From Streptomyces sp. V4I2 (GTDB lineage: Bacteria; Actinomycetota; Actinomycetes; Streptomycetales; Streptomycetaceae), in the NCBI RefSeq assembly GCF_030817655.1, contig NZ_JAUSZM010000003.1:1054001-1118000 (forward strand): a DNA stretch of 64,000 nucleotides. Reading direction: 5' to 3'. The notes beneath the pieces are model-generated. The model searched no databases. It was not told the DNA's origin and saw only the letters and a program-made list of their open reading frames with translations. A program made the position numbers and the translations under genes. Positions 1 to 7,583 of this stretch are shown in pieces (positions within the stretch are counted from its first letter, which is position 1; each line of letters opens with the position of its first letter).

Positions 1-674
1 TGGCCACGGTCTGCCGCGACCGGGGCGCGACCCTGTACGTCGACGACGCGCACGGCTTCGGCGTGATCGGGGAACGCGGGCCGGGCGAGCCCTGTCCGTA
101 CGGCTCGCGCGGCAACGGCGTGGTGCGGCACACCGGCGAGTCGTACGAGGGGATCGTGCTGGCCGGAGGCTTCTCCAAGGCGTACTCGTCGCTGCTCGCG
201 TTCCTCGCGCTGCCCACCGACCTGAAGAACCGTCTCAAGACGGCCGCCGCACCCTACCTGTACTCGGGGCCCTCCCCCACGGCGTCCCTGGCCACCGCGC
301 TGGCCGGGCTGGAGGTCAACGACCGCCGCGGCGACGCCCTGCGCGCCGACCTGTACCGCAAGACGGTCCGGGTGCTCGACCATCTCGACGGCCTCGACGT
401 GGACACCCTCAACACGGACCGGCTGCCCATCGTGGAGATCCCGCTGGGGAACCCGGCCGACCTCGACGCGGTCGCCGGGTTCCTGTGGGAGGAGGGGATC
501 TACGTGACGCTGGCCGCGTATCCGCTCGTACCGAGGGACCGGGTGGGCTTCCGCGTCCAGATCACGGCCCTCAACTCCGACGAGGACATCGACCGCCTGA
601 CCGGCACCCTGACCCGGCTGGCGGCACGGTTCCCCCTGCGGCCGAAGGAGCGAGAAGGCCATGTCAAGGGCTGA
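1..674 (+). CDS. PLP-dependent aminotransferase/acyltransferase of the alpha-oxoamine synthase family, 5' end outside window
   Basis: The reading frame is open from base 3 at the window edge, so this is the C-terminal 223 residues of a larger protein. The motif DDAHGFGVIGERG near the start is typical of the alpha-oxoamine synthase family (BioF, KBL, serine palmitoyltransferase), where the Asp contacts the pyridine nitrogen and the His stacks near the cofactor. FSKAY carries the expected PLP lysine. Family members join an amino acid to an acyl-CoA, but the substrate cannot be told from this fragment. Its stop overlaps the next gene by 14 bp, so the two are probably co-transcribed and translationally coupled. 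The partner methyltransferase suggests a small biosynthetic step rather than biotin synthesis; that is inference. Confidence 0.8.
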   Translation, partial: ATVCRDRGATLYVDDAHGFGVIGERGPGEPCPYGSRGNGVVRHTGESYEGIVLAGGFSKAYSSLLAFLALPTDLKNRLKTAAAPYLYSGPSPTASLATALAGLEVNDRRGDALRADLYRKTVRVLDHLDGLDVDTLNTDRLPIVEIPLGNPADLDAVAGFLWEEGIYVTLAAYPLVPRDRVGFRVQITALNSDEDIDRLTGTLTRLAARFPLRPKEREGHVKG

Positions 675-1455
675 GAGGACCACGCCTATGGCGGCGAGAG
701 CCAGGCCGACGGCCGGCAAGGCCGTGCCGACCCACAACGACGACGTGGACTGGGACAGCTGGCCGGTGGCGGACTACCTCGCCGAGAACTACCGCGAGGT
801 GCATCCCTCGGACGCGGCGGTCATCGCCCACCACTCCGCGTTCTACCGGCGGCTCACGCCGGGCGGCCTCGGCCGCTCGGTGGAGTTCGGGGCCGGCCCG
901 AACCTCTACCCGCTGATCCTCGCGGCCGCGGCGAGCCGCCGTATCGACGCCGTCGAGGCGGGGGCCGGCAACGTCGCCTATCTGCAGCGGCAGATCCTGT
1001 CCGGGCCCGACGCCAGCTGGCTGCCGTTCCACGCGCTGTGCCGGGAGCTGAACCCTGCCCTGCCCGCCACCCTGGCCGCGTCGCTGGCCCACGTCGACGT
1101 CGTCCACGGCGACGTACGGGGCCTCCCGCCGGGCGCGTACGACCTCGCGTCCATGCACTTCGTCGCGGAAGGGGCGACCGAGGACCGCGCGGAGTTCGCC
1201 GAGTTCTGCCGGGTCTTCGTGCGCTGTGTGGCACCGGGGGGCTATCTGGTGGCCGCGTTCATGGAGAACATGCCGACCTATCGCGTCGGGCCCGCGTCAC
1301 GCTGGCCGGGCTGCCCGGTCAACCCCGAGATCGTCACGGAGGTGTTCGCACCCCTGACCCGGGAGCTGGCTGTCACCCGCATCGACGCCGACCCGACACT
1401 GCCCGATTACGGCGACTCGGGGATGGTGCTGCTCACCGCCGTCTCGGCGGCGTGA
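661..1455 (+). CDS. SAM-dependent methyltransferase (SCO2525/NNMT-like)
   Basis: The 264-residue protein has a class I methyltransferase signature: VEFGAGPNLYP (SAM motif I, about residues 78-88), the acidic DAVEAGAGN segment that follows, and APGGYLVAAFM at the post-motif strand. The WDSWPVADYLAENY opening resembles the NNMT/PNMT/TEMT-type small-molecule methyltransferases and proteins that databases call SCO2525 family. The start chosen is ATG 661, with GAAGGAG at 644-650. A second ATG at 688 also has a good ribosome site (GAGAGGA), so the first nine residues are uncertain. It overlaps the upstream PLP enzyme and ends 20 bp before a strong hairpin. The methyl acceptor is unknown. Confidence 0.75.
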   Translation: MSRAERTTPMAARARPTAGKAVPTHNDDVDWDSWPVADYLAENYREVHPSDAAVIAHHSAFYRRLTPGGLGRSVEFGAGPNLYPLILAAAASRRIDAVEAGAGNVAYLQRQILSGPDASWLPFHALCRELNPALPATLAASLAHVDVVHGDVRGLPPGAYDLASMHFVAEGATEDRAEFAEFCRVFVRCVAPGGYLVAAFMENMPTYRVGPASRWPGCPVNPEIVTEVFAPLTRELAVTRIDADPTLPDYGDSGMVLLTAVSAA

Positions 1456-1475
1456 ACGCCTGTGCGGCTCAGGCC

Positions 1476-1505
1476 AGGCCCCACCGGGCAGGACCGGTGG
1501 GGCCT
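1476..1505. terminator. Bidirectional hairpin terminator between convergent genes
   Basis: A perfect 12-bp stem (AGGCCCCACCGG, six-base loop GCAGGA, then its complement) lies between the methyltransferase stop and the chaplin stop. It probably ends transcription from both sides. There is no U-tract, which is usual in Streptomyces. Confidence 0.75.
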
Positions 1506-1526
1506 TCGCGCTCATCGAGGGTGCGG

Positions 1527-2213
1527 TCAGCGCATCGCGCGCGGGCGAAAGCGCCGGTGCACGGCCGCTCCGCCCAGGACCAGCGCCGCGCTTCCCAGTA
1601 CGGCGGGCAGCGTCCGGTCCGTTCCCGTGTCCGCCAGTTGTCCGGCGGTGAAGTGCGGCCGCGGGGCGGGCGGGGCCGCCTCCGGACCCGGGTTCGCCCT
1701 GGGCGGCTCAGTCGGCCTCGGCGCCGGCTGCTCCGGTCGGTCGGGGCGCTCGGGGCGCTCGGGGCCGTCGCCGGAGGTGTTGACGGACTCGTTGCCGACG
1801 GCCGCGTTGCCGACGCCGACGACGCTGACGCTGTTGCCGCTCACGTTCACCGGAAGGTGCACCGGGAGCTGCACACCGTTGCCGGAGAGCACACCCGGCG
1901 AATCCTTTCCGCCGCTGTTCGCGGTCGCCCCGCCGGACGTCCCGGCGGCGTCGCCACCGACATCGCCACCGGCGTCCTCGTCGGCGCAGCTGTTGCCCGC
2001 CGCCGGGTTGAGCAGCCCCACCACGTTCACGGTGTTCCCGCACACGTTCACCGGGACGTGCACCGGGAGCTGGACGGTGTTGCCGGAGATCACTCCGGGC
2101 GAGCCTGCCGCGGCGCCGTCCGCGCCGGAGTCCGCGTACACCGGCATGGTCACTGCCATGGCGCCGGACGCGGCGGCGACGGCGATCACACCGTTTCGGG
2201 TAACCCGTCTCAT
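1527..2213 (-). CDS. chpB: Long chaplin with two chaplin domains and LADTG sortase signal
   Basis: The 228-residue secreted protein forms part of the hydrophobic rodlet layer of aerial hyphae. Residues 1-27 are a signal peptide ending near VYADS. Two chaplin domains follow, at about 38-78 and 104-144, each with the SGNxVQLPVHxPVNVxGNxVxVVG pattern. A proline-rich wall spacer, a LADTG sorting motif, a hydrophobic stretch and a basic tail RRFRPR complete the layout of ChpA/B/C-type chaplins anchored by class E sortase. The first domain has the two usual cysteines (NVCGN, NSCAD). In the second both are replaced (NVSGN, NESVN). AGGGA five bases upstream supports ATG 2213. ChpB is suggested only by the nearby NsdB-type gene; ChpA or ChpC remain possible. 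Confidence 0.85.
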   Translation of the reverse strand: MRRVTRNGVIAVAAASGAMAVTMPVYADSGADGAAAGSPGVISGNTVQLPVHVPVNVCGNTVNVVGLLNPAAGNSCADEDAGGDVGGDAAGTSGGATANSGGKDSPGVLSGNGVQLPVHLPVNVSGNSVSVVGVGNAAVGNESVNTSGDGPERPERPDRPEQPAPRPTEPPRANPGPEAAPPAPRPHFTAGQLADTGTDRTLPAVLGSAALVLGGAAVHRRFRPRAMR

Positions 2214-2518
2214 AGGTTCCCTGCCTTCCAGACATGGTCACGGGCACTCGCCCGCACCGGATAGAACGCGGGCGAACCATCCGAGTTATGGCTTATCGGC
2301 CTTTCACCCCATCGAGCGTCATGGTTGTCGAACTAACGGCAAAACAGTCGGAGCCGCCTCGAAAGCCTCGTACCGCGCATCGTCGGGGGCACAGGGTAGG
2401 GCACCTTCCGCGGCCCCGCTCGTCCGGAGGCGAGCCCTGCGAGCTGCACCTATCGTGATCGAGGGCGCCCGGAAACGGGCGCCGGTCCCGGTCCGCGGCA
2501 GGCTCCCTGGAGGCATCC
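2214..2518. other. Divergent promoter region of chaplin and secreted peptidase genes
   Basis: This 305-bp region separates two genes transcribed outward. I see no gene in it; the short open frames have poor codon use. It must hold the developmental promoter of the chaplin gene, but I cannot point to a clear -10/-35 pair. TGGAGG at 2508-2513 is the ribosome site of the gene to the right. Confidence 0.5.
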
Positions 2519-4114
2519 ATGCCGGCCAAGCTGTCGACTCGGCCCCTACTCGGGCGCTGCACGATCACCGGAGGCCTCGGCCTGGTTCTGCTCGGCGCGG
2601 GCCTGCCGGCGGTGGCCGCGGAGGACTCCGAGGCCGACCTGTCGCGGTTCTACCGCCAGAAGGTCGTCTGGTCGAAGTGCGACGGCGTGGAGATGCCCGA
2701 GGACCTCCAGTGCGGGAAGGTCACCGTCCCCCTCGACTACGCCAGGCCGCGGGCGGGCACCCTCGAGCTGGCGCTCGCCCGCTACCGGGCGACGGGGAAG
2801 TCACGCGGCTCCGTGCTGCTGAACTTCGGCGGTCCGGGTGGCCCGGGCGTCAGTGAACTCGCCGCCGGCGGCAAGGACTTCATGAGTCTGACCAACGGCT
2901 ACGACGTGGTGTCCTTCGACCCTCGCGGTGTCGGCCGGTCCTCGCCGGTGACGTGCGGGACCGGGCCCGCGACGGCGCCGGACGAGGAGGCCGACCTCGA
3001 CGACGATCCGCAGGCCGTCCTCAAACAGCTGCGCAAGGTGGCCGACACGTGCACCAAGCACTCCGGCCCCGTCCTGCCCCACATAGGCACGGTGAACGCC
3101 TCGCGCGACCTGGACATCATGCGCCAGGCCCTCGGCGACAAGAAGCTCAACTACCTCGGTTTCTCCTACGGGAGCCGGCTCGGCGCGGTGTACGCGGCCC
3201 AGTTCCCCGAGAAGGTCGGCCGGATGGCGCTCGACGGCGTGGACACGCTCACCGAACCGCTGACCGAGCAGGGCGTGGCGGGCGCCGCGGGTCAGCAGAC
3301 CGCGCTGGAGGACTTCGTCGACTGGTGCGTGAAGGACATCGCCTGCCCGTTCGGCACGGACGCGCGCACGGCCCGGGAGGAGGTCGTACGCCTCGTGGAC
3401 TCCCTCGACCAGGATCCGGTGCCGACGGACTTCGGCGAGGACTTCACCGGCCAGGACCTCGTGGGCGCCATCGGCCAGGCCCTCTACAGCAAGGAGTTGT
3501 GGCCGTCCCTGGAACGGGCGCTCGCCTCGCTGGTCGAGGACGGCGACACCGGGCCGCTCCTCTGGTTCTCCGGCGGTGGAACGACGTTCCGTGCCGGTGG
3601 AGGCATCGCCCTGCGCGCCGACAACGGCACGGACGGCGGCCTGGTCGACCAGGAGGACGTCCCGCTCGACAATCTTCCGGCGGCGCTGATGGCGATCAAC
3701 TGCGCGGACGATCCCGACCGCCCCAGCGCCCGCCGGATCACCAGGGAACTCGGCCGGCTGCGCGCCGAGTACGAACAGGCGTCGCCGGTGTTCGGCCGCT
3801 ACCGGCTCACCGAGGTGCTGACGTGCTACGGCCGCCCCAAGGGCACCGACTTCATCCGCGACGAGGTGCGTGACGTCCGCACCCCGAAGATGCTCCTGGT
3901 GGGCACCCGGGGCGACCCGGCGACACCGTACCGCTGGACCGTGGAGACGGCCGAGCGCCTGGGCGACTCGGCCGTGGTGCTCGACAACAAGGGCGCGGGC
4001 CACACCGGTTACGCCTCCTCCAAGTGCGTGCACCGCAAGGTCGACGCGTTCCTGCTGTACGGTTCCCTGCCTCCCGACGGCAGCTCCTGCGGGCCGGAGG
4101 ACGACGGCCGCTGA
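2519..4114 (+). CDS. Secreted tripeptidyl-aminopeptidase-like alpha/beta hydrolase (peptidase family S33, SlpD/SlpE/Tap type)
   Basis: The 531-residue protein carries a signal peptide (hydrophobic LGLVLLGAGLPAVAAED, residues about 21-37) and the fold of Streptomyces tripeptidyl aminopeptidases. NFGGPGGPG near residue 102 forms the oxyanion region. The catalytic triad reads Ser216 in GFSYGS, Asp466 in TRGDPATP and His495 in GAGHTGY, with a TAP-like C-terminal domain. Such enzymes trim tripeptides from the N-termini of secreted proteins or act on proline-rich peptides. The nucleophile elbow ends in Ser instead of the more common Thr, a conservative change. No lipobox cysteine is visible. ATG 2519 follows TGGAGG by five bases. 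Confidence 0.85.
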   Translation: MPAKLSTRPLLGRCTITGGLGLVLLGAGLPAVAAEDSEADLSRFYRQKVVWSKCDGVEMPEDLQCGKVTVPLDYARPRAGTLELALARYRATGKSRGSVLLNFGGPGGPGVSELAAGGKDFMSLTNGYDVVSFDPRGVGRSSPVTCGTGPATAPDEEADLDDDPQAVLKQLRKVADTCTKHSGPVLPHIGTVNASRDLDIMRQALGDKKLNYLGFSYGSRLGAVYAAQFPEKVGRMALDGVDTLTEPLTEQGVAGAAGQQTALEDFVDWCVKDIACPFGTDARTAREEVVRLVDSLDQDPVPTDFGEDFTGQDLVGAIGQALYSKELWPSLERALASLVEDGDTGPLLWFSGGGTTFRAGGGIALRADNGTDGGLVDQEDVPLDNLPAALMAINCADDPDRPSARRITRELGRLRAEYEQASPVFGRYRLTEVLTCYGRPKGTDFIRDEVRDVRTPKMLLVGTRGDPATPYRWTVETAERLGDSAVVLDNKGAGHTGYASSKCVHRKVDAFLLYGSLPPDGSSCGPEDDGR

Positions 4115-4192
4115 GGTACGCCCGCCGTGCCCGGGTTGCCCGACTTGGCTGCACCTAATGCCCGATCGGCGATTCAGCCCTATCGTGCTGTT

Positions 4193-5290
4193 ATGGAGCA
4201 CGCACTCAGTCCCACCACTCTCACCGAGCTGCGGCGCCCGCGCCCCTATCCGGCGGTCTCCGTGCTGACGCCGACACATCGCCGGGAGCCCGAGAACGCC
4301 CAGGATCCGGTCCGGCTGCGCAATGTCGTGGCCGAGGCCAAGAAACAGCTGGAGGCCGATCCCGCGGTCCCCCGGGATCGGCGCCTGGACGTCGCCCGGC
4401 AGCTCGACCAGGCCCTCGCCGAGGTCGATCTGTCGCACGCCGGGGACGGCCTGGTCATCTTCGCCGCTCCGGGTGAGCACCAGGTGTGGTCGCTCGCCCG
4501 CCCCGTGCCCGAACGCGTGGTGCTGTCGGACACCTTCCTGACCCGCAACCTGGTCTCCGCGCAGGCCGCCGAGCGGCCGTTCTGGGTGCTGTCGGTCTCC
4601 GCCGACCAGGTCACCCTGTGGAGCGGCGGTACGGAACGTGTCACCGAGGAGCGCACCGGCGGCTTCCCGCTGTCGCGGAGCCGCGAGAACTTCGACGCCG
4701 AGCGCCAGCAACGGATCGGCGATCTGCGGAGCACCTTCCGGGACGAGGGCACCCGCCAGTTCCTGCGCGAGGTGGACACCGCGATGAGCACGCTGCTGCG
4801 CGAGCAGCCGAGGCCGCTGTACGTGACCGGCGAGACGGCCGCGCTGTCCCTGCTGGACGAGGTCGGCAGCGTCACCAAGAACGCCGTCCACGTACCGCAC
4901 GGCGGGCTCGCGCACGGCACCCCCGACGCCGTGTGGCAGGCGATCCGGCCGCTGGTCGCCGCCGAGGCGCGCAAGAGCACCGACTCCGTGGCGCGGGAGC
5001 TCGAATCGGCCCGCGGCCACCGGGCGTTCGCGGCCGGCGTCGACGAGCTGTGGCAGAACGCGCGCGAGGGCCGCGTACGGCTGCTGGCCGTCGAGGAGAA
5101 CTACCGGGTGACGGTCCGCGACGACGGCGGCGACCATCTGGTCCCGGCCGAGGGCGGCGACCTCGACGCCCGCGAGGACATCGTGGACGAGATCGTCGAA
5201 CAGTGCCTGGAGACCGGCGCCGAGGTGCGCTTCGTCCCGGACGGCGCGCTGGGCGACGCGGACGGGATCGCGGGAGTCCTGCGGTACTGA
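4193..5290 (+). CDS. baeRF3-domain protein
   Basis: The 365-residue protein matches the baeRF3 family (bacterial relatives of archaeo-eukaryotic release factor 1). Features are the opening YPAVSVLTPTHRREPENAQDP, the PERVVLSDTFLTRNLV segment and the C-terminal half with PLYVTGE and a long helical linker. The family is predicted to act on ribosomes, by analogy with eRF1; no member in Streptomyces has, to my knowledge, a proven role. I chose ATG 4193 because homologues begin just before this point. An upstream in-frame start at 4127 has no ribosome site, and 4193 also lacks one, so a leaderless transcript is possible. Confidence 0.75.
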   Translation: MEHALSPTTLTELRRPRPYPAVSVLTPTHRREPENAQDPVRLRNVVAEAKKQLEADPAVPRDRRLDVARQLDQALAEVDLSHAGDGLVIFAAPGEHQVWSLARPVPERVVLSDTFLTRNLVSAQAAERPFWVLSVSADQVTLWSGGTERVTEERTGGFPLSRSRENFDAERQQRIGDLRSTFRDEGTRQFLREVDTAMSTLLREQPRPLYVTGETAALSLLDEVGSVTKNAVHVPHGGLAHGTPDAVWQAIRPLVAAEARKSTDSVARELESARGHRAFAAGVDELWQNAREGRVRLLAVEENYRVTVRDDGGDHLVPAEGGDLDAREDIVDEIVEQCLETGAEVRFVPDGALGDADGIAGVLRY

Positions 5291-5306
5291 GGCCCGGCGA
5301 GGCACG

Positions 5307-5717
5307 TCAGACGCCGCCGAAGAGCGAGGCCAGCCCCTGCTCGACGGCGGCGCCGACGTCTTCCCGCCCGGCGCCCACCACCGCGAAGGTCCGCACCAGG
5401 AACCGACGCAGCGCGGCCGTGTCGAACTGGAGCAGGGCCAGTCCGCACGGCGAGTGCAGTTCCAGGACCGTACGGGCCCGGCCGCAGGGCCATACGTGCA
5501 CGTCACCGCTTCCCGCCGGGCCGGTCAGCCCCTCCTCCAGCAGGGCGCGGGCGAAGGTCCAGGTGACTCGTTCGCCGTCCAGGGCGACCTCGGGCGGGAA
5601 GTCGATGTGCACGGCCAGCGGGTCCGCGCCGGTGTAGCGGAGCGTGGCGGGAACAGGCAGTTCCTGGTCCGCGGCGATGAGACGGGCGCGGGCGGGCTGC
5701 TCGAGCGTGATGTCCAT
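5307..5717 (-). CDS. SsgA-family (SALP) sporulation/cell-division regulator
   Basis: SsgA-like proteins steer septum placement and cell-wall remodelling during sporulation. The 136-residue product shows the family pattern: ELPVPATLRYTGADPLAVH near the N-terminus, VTWTFARALLEEGL in the middle, then GPAGSGDVHVWPC and a C-terminal LRRFLVRT helix. The start MDITLEQPARARL resembles SsgD-type proteins, so ATG 5717 is preferred over an upstream start at 5765 that would add 16 residues. The ribosome site is weak for both. It is convergent with the baeRF3 gene (16-bp gap). It does not look like SsgA or SsgB themselves. Confidence 0.85.
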   Translation of the reverse strand: MDITLEQPARARLIAADQELPVPATLRYTGADPLAVHIDFPPEVALDGERVTWTFARALLEEGLTGPAGSGDVHVWPCGRARTVLELHSPCGLALLQFDTAALRRFLVRTFAVVGAGREDVGAAVEQGLASLFGGV

Positions 5718-6111
5718 GTCTTTACGAGCTCGCAGGTGCCGTTCGCAGTACACCCGAACCCTCATGAATTCATGTGACCTGCGTCACGCCTCGGCGCCGC
5801 GCCACGGCCCCCTGGCCCGGCCGATCCACCTGTGCCACACTCCCTAGAACACAGTGCCGTCGCACACACAACCGAACACCGCGTCGACCACCTCATCGGT
5901 CCGTCAAGTCACGTACCTCGCCTACGACTTGAACCGCCCGGTGCGCCACGTCAGACGTACACCGAGCCCGCCCCTGAAGACTGTGGCATATGCCAGAAGC
6001 ACCCCCGTATCGGGTGTTGCCAAATCCCTTACAGGGCGTCGCGGGCTGTGCAACAGTCGTAACGGTCCTTCCGTCCGCCTTGGTCGTACCGTCCCCGCAT
6101 CGGAGTGCGTC
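5718..6111. other. Divergent regulatory region, no gene seen
   Basis: The 394 bp between the SsgA-like gene and the phosphatase gene include a less G+C-rich stretch around 5985-6060 suited to promoters. Open frames here are short and lack coding bias. I see no clear terminator or riboswitch. Confidence 0.45.
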
Positions 6112-7548
6112 ATGCCGTCCCATCTCTCTGCGGACCGCCCAGCCGCCCAGCCGCCCGGACGCGGCTCGGTCGACGCGCTGATATCGCAGGCGCGCCGGCT
6201 CAAGGGCGACATGGACGCCGTACGCCGGGGCACGCAGAGTGACGGTTCCGACCCGCAGGAGCGGTGGCAGCGCGCGCTGTACGACCTCGCGCTGCACCAA
6301 CTCGACGATCTGGACGAGCACTTGGCACAGCTGCGGGACGGCCCGCCGCCCGTGCCGGCCTCACCGGAGGCGGCGCCCGCCGCCCGGGCCGTGCCGTCCG
6401 CTCCCCGGCGCGGCTCGCTCCTCAGCCGGGTCGGCAGCGCGGAGTGGAACCTGCTGACGGACGAGGCCAGTTGGTCCGGTGAGCTCTACCAGATCCTGGG
6501 CCGCGACCCCGCCGCCGCTCCGCTGACCCTCGACGAGCTGCCGTCCCTGGTCCTCGACGAGGACCGCCCGAGGCTGACGGCGATGGTCACCGACTGCCTC
6601 GTCGACGCCAAGCCCATCGACGGCGAGTTCCGCGTGCTGCGCCCGGACGGCGACGTAAGGACCGTGCACATGATGGGCGAGCCCGTGCTCGACACCGACG
6701 GAAGCACCGCGTCCATGTGGGCGGTGCTGCGGGACGTCAGTGAACTGCGCCGCAGCCAACGGGCGGTGAGCGAGACCCGTGACTCGTTACAGCGTCACCG
6801 GCACCGCGCGCAGGCCGAGCACCGGCTCGCGGTCGAGCTGCAGGAAGCTGTGCTACCGCCGTGGCGCGGCTCCCTGCGGCTCCCGCACCAGGGCCCCGAG
6901 ACCCTGGATCTCGCGGCCCACTATCTGCCGTCGTCGGCGAGCGCGCTGATCGGCGGCGACTGGTACGACGCGCTGGAGCTCGCCGACGGCGAGACCCTGC
7001 TCAGCGTCGGCGACCTCACCGGGCACGGAGTCGCCGTGACCTCGGGCATGGCGACCCTGCTGGGCGCCGTACGCGGCATGGCCATGACCGGCACCCCGCC
7101 GGCTCAACTGATGGCCTGGCTCAACCAGTTGCTCGACGCCACCGTGCAGCCGGCCCTCGGCAGCGCGGTCTGCTGCCGCTACCGGCCAACGACCCGCACC
7201 CTGGTGTGGGCGCAGGCAGGACACCCCGCCCCGCTGCTGTTCCGCGACGGGACGGGGCGCCGGCTGCACGCGCCGGCCGGCGTCCTGCTCGGCGCGACCT
7301 CGGGGGCCGTGTACGAACAGGCCGAGGAAACCCTCCGACCGGGCGACCTGCTCCTGCTGCACACCGACGGGCTGGTGCCCGGGCACAGCGGAGAGGAAGA
7401 GGGCGCCGTGAACCGTCTCCTCGACCTGGCCCCCCGGTTCGGCGAGGCGCGCACCGCACAGGACTGCGTACGGATGCTGGTGGAGGAGTTCGACGAGGCC
7501 GAGCGCGAGGACGACGCCTGTGTACTCGTCGCCAGGGTGACCGCATAA
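6112..7548 (+). CDS. PAS-domain SpoIIE/RsbU-type protein serine phosphatase
   Basis: This 478-residue protein has a helical N-terminus, a PAS-like sensor at about residues 100-220 (WNLLTDEASWSGELYQILG, RVLRPDGDVRTVH, MWAVLRDVSELRR) and a PP2C-type SpoIIE phosphatase domain from about 240. Metal-binding signatures are visible: IGGDWYDA, VGDLTGHG, AGHPAPLL and the terminal REDDACVLV. Such enzymes dephosphorylate anti-anti-sigma factors and so release SigB-like sigma factors. No cognate kinase or antagonist lies in the window. Start ATG 6112 has GGAG six bases upstream; the frame is open further upstream but without coding character. Confidence 0.85.
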   Translation: MPSHLSADRPAAQPPGRGSVDALISQARRLKGDMDAVRRGTQSDGSDPQERWQRALYDLALHQLDDLDEHLAQLRDGPPPVPASPEAAPAARAVPSAPRRGSLLSRVGSAEWNLLTDEASWSGELYQILGRDPAAAPLTLDELPSLVLDEDRPRLTAMVTDCLVDAKPIDGEFRVLRPDGDVRTVHMMGEPVLDTDGSTASMWAVLRDVSELRRSQRAVSETRDSLQRHRHRAQAEHRLAVELQEAVLPPWRGSLRLPHQGPETLDLAAHYLPSSASALIGGDWYDALELADGETLLSVGDLTGHGVAVTSGMATLLGAVRGMAMTGTPPAQLMAWLNQLLDATVQPALGSAVCCRYRPTTRTLVWAQAGHPAPLLFRDGTGRRLHAPAGVLLGATSGAVYEQAEETLRPGDLLLLHTDGLVPGHSGEEEGAVNRLLDLAPRFGEARTAQDCVRMLVEEFDEAEREDDACVLVARVTA

Positions 7549-7583
7549 CTCCAACGGCAGGTCAGGGGCACAGCCCCGGCGTT

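Noticed and set aside
1038..2856. Long + strand frames through the methyltransferase end and chaplin region
   Set aside because: They cross a strong terminator and lie antisense to the chaplin; composition is Arg/Ala/Pro-rich and patternless.
2801..5506. A 901-codon open frame on the minus strand opposite the peptidase and baeRF3 genes
   Set aside because: It runs antisense to two well-supported genes, is rich in Arg/Gly/Pro/Ala without domain motifs, and results from high G+C.
5832..6062. Small + strand frame in the SsgA-phosphatase intergenic region
   Set aside because: No ribosome site, poor codon bias and overlap with the expected promoter.
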